A stretch of 64,000 nt of DNA from Bacillus inaquosorum KCTC 13429. GTDB lineage: Bacteria; Bacillota; Bacilli; Bacillales; Bacillaceae. Where the stretch lies: contig NZ_AMXN01000004.1 in NCBI RefSeq assembly GCF_000332645.1, forward strand, positions 62,001 through 126,000, written 5' to 3'. Below, piece after piece: positions 63,446 to 64,000 of this stretch. The stretch's first letter is position 1; the number at the start of each line of letters is the position of its first letter. The position numbers and the translations under genes are program-made. Below the pieces are notes generated by a model that did not search any database, was not told where the DNA came from, and worked only from the letters and a program-made list of their open reading frames with translations.

Positions 63446-64000
63446 CGGCCTCCCCCATTCTGTTCTCTGAATTGCATGGTGACAGCTGTTCCTTGGTCCG
63501 GCTTGCTTTTGACAGACAGCTCAATGCCGTGCTCATCGGCGATTTGCTTGGCAATGGAAAGGCCTAAACCCGTCCCGCCTGTTTTTCTGTTTCGTGCCTC
63601 ATCCGCCCGGTAGAACCGTTCGAACAGGTGCGGGATATGCTCCTCAGGTATTCCGATGCCTTCATCCCTTACTGACAGAAACGGCTGTCCATTCCTCGTT
63701 CCGGCTGTCATTACAATGGCTTTTTCACTATACTTTATGGCATTATCGAGCAAAATGGTCAGCAGCTGCTTGATGCGTTCTTCATCAGCTGTTACAAGCA
63801 GGCTCTCCTTATCTGTTTCAAGCAAAATGTCACGCTGATAGACGGGCTGGAGCGTTTGCATGACGGCGCGTGACACTTCAATCAGATCGATTGTTTTCAG
63901 GTCAAGCTCAAGACCTTTATGGCTTTTGGCCAGCGCCAGCAGCTGGTTGGTCAGTTTTTTCATATGCACCGCTTCTGAATGAATGGCTTCAATCGATTCC
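63442..64000 (-). CDS. ykoH: sensor histidine kinase YkoH, C-terminal part
   Basis: The C-terminal 186 residues of a membrane kinase, running off the right edge. HisKA helix two (SEAVHMKKLTNQLLALAKS), N-box (LLTILLDNAIKYS), G1 (VRDEGIGIPEEH), F-box (LFERFYRADEARN) and G2 (GTGLGLSIAKQIADEHG) are intact; the phospho-accepting histidine lies outside the window. Its partner regulator YkoG should lie further right. Coupled to ykoI by an ATGA overlap. Confidence 0.9.
   Translation of the reverse strand, partial: ESIEAIHSEAVHMKKLTNQLLALAKSHKGLELDLKTIDLIEVSRAVMQTLQPVYQRDILLETDKESLLVTADEERIKQLLTILLDNAIKYSEKAIVMTAGTRNGQPFLSVRDEGIGIPEEHIPHLFERFYRADEARNRKTGGTGLGLSIAKQIADEHGIELSVKSKPDQGTAVTMQFREQNGGGR

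Overview
The window reads as a chromosomal segment of Bacillus subtilis or a very close relative. I recognise gene order, protein lengths and regulatory leaders of the ptsI-ptsG-glcT to ykoH stretch, presented here in the opposite direction to the usual map. Protein differences I notice against remembered strain 168 suggest another strain or subspecies; that comparison is from memory, not from an alignment. There are no rRNA, tRNA, insertion sequence, prophage or CRISPR features.

Layout. 1-4.7 kb: glucose PTS (ptsI end, ptsH, ptsG, the GlcT antitermination site, glcT) and the LacI-type ykvZ. 4.8-11.3 kb: peptidase ykvY, zinc ATPase zosA with a PerR/Fur-type control region, and the sporulation genes stoA, ykvU and ykvT. 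11.5-15.3 kb: small genes and a LysM/glycosylase/glycosyltransferase group (ykvQ, ykzQ, ykvP), plus an orphan promoter-terminator pair that may be a small RNA. 15.6-18.2 kb: the preQ1-riboswitch-controlled queCDEF operon. 18.3-24.2 kb: ykvI, CtsR-controlled clpE, the motAB stator genes (motB is frameshifted) and mhqR. 24.4-27.3 kb: kinD, eag, spo0E, ykvA. 27.3-35.3 kb: the methionine salvage cluster mtnD-B-X-W, mtnE, mtnU, mtnK-A with two SAM riboswitches. 35.3-41.4 kb: ogt, kinE, ykrP, small genes, potassium transporter ktrD. 41.5-45.8 kb: htpX/ykrK, sspD, sigI-rsgI. 45.8-52.9 kb: ykoY with its Mn2+ riboswitch, ykoX, the GGDEF-EAL protein ykoW, and the NHEJ pair ykoV-ykoU (Ku and LigD). 52.9-59.5 kb: envelope sugar genes ykoT-ykoS, ykoQ, ykoP, ykoN, then ykoM, ykoL, ykzB. 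59.6-64 kb: tnrA, mgtE with its Mg2+ M-box, and ykoJ-ykoI-ykoH.

Common themes are RNA-level control (GlcT antiterminator, preQ1, two SAM-I, Mn2+ and Mg2+ leaders), sporulation input (KinD, KinE, Spo0E, StoA, SspD), metal homeostasis (ZosA, YkoY, MgtE) and heat or envelope stress (ClpE, HtpX, SigI/RsgI). Most convergent gene pairs share a bidirectional terminator that overlaps one stop codon.

The observations most worth a second look are: a motB reading frame broken inside a GAAA repeat, where removing one repeat unit restores it; the orphan transcription unit near 12.65 kb with a C-rich terminator loop; a short ORF with a strong ribosome binding site between the M-box terminator and mgtE; a sigma-D-like promoter before the c-di-GMP gene ykoW; two Fur-family boxes before zosA; and an 11-bp direct repeat before ykoJ that could be the YkoG operator.
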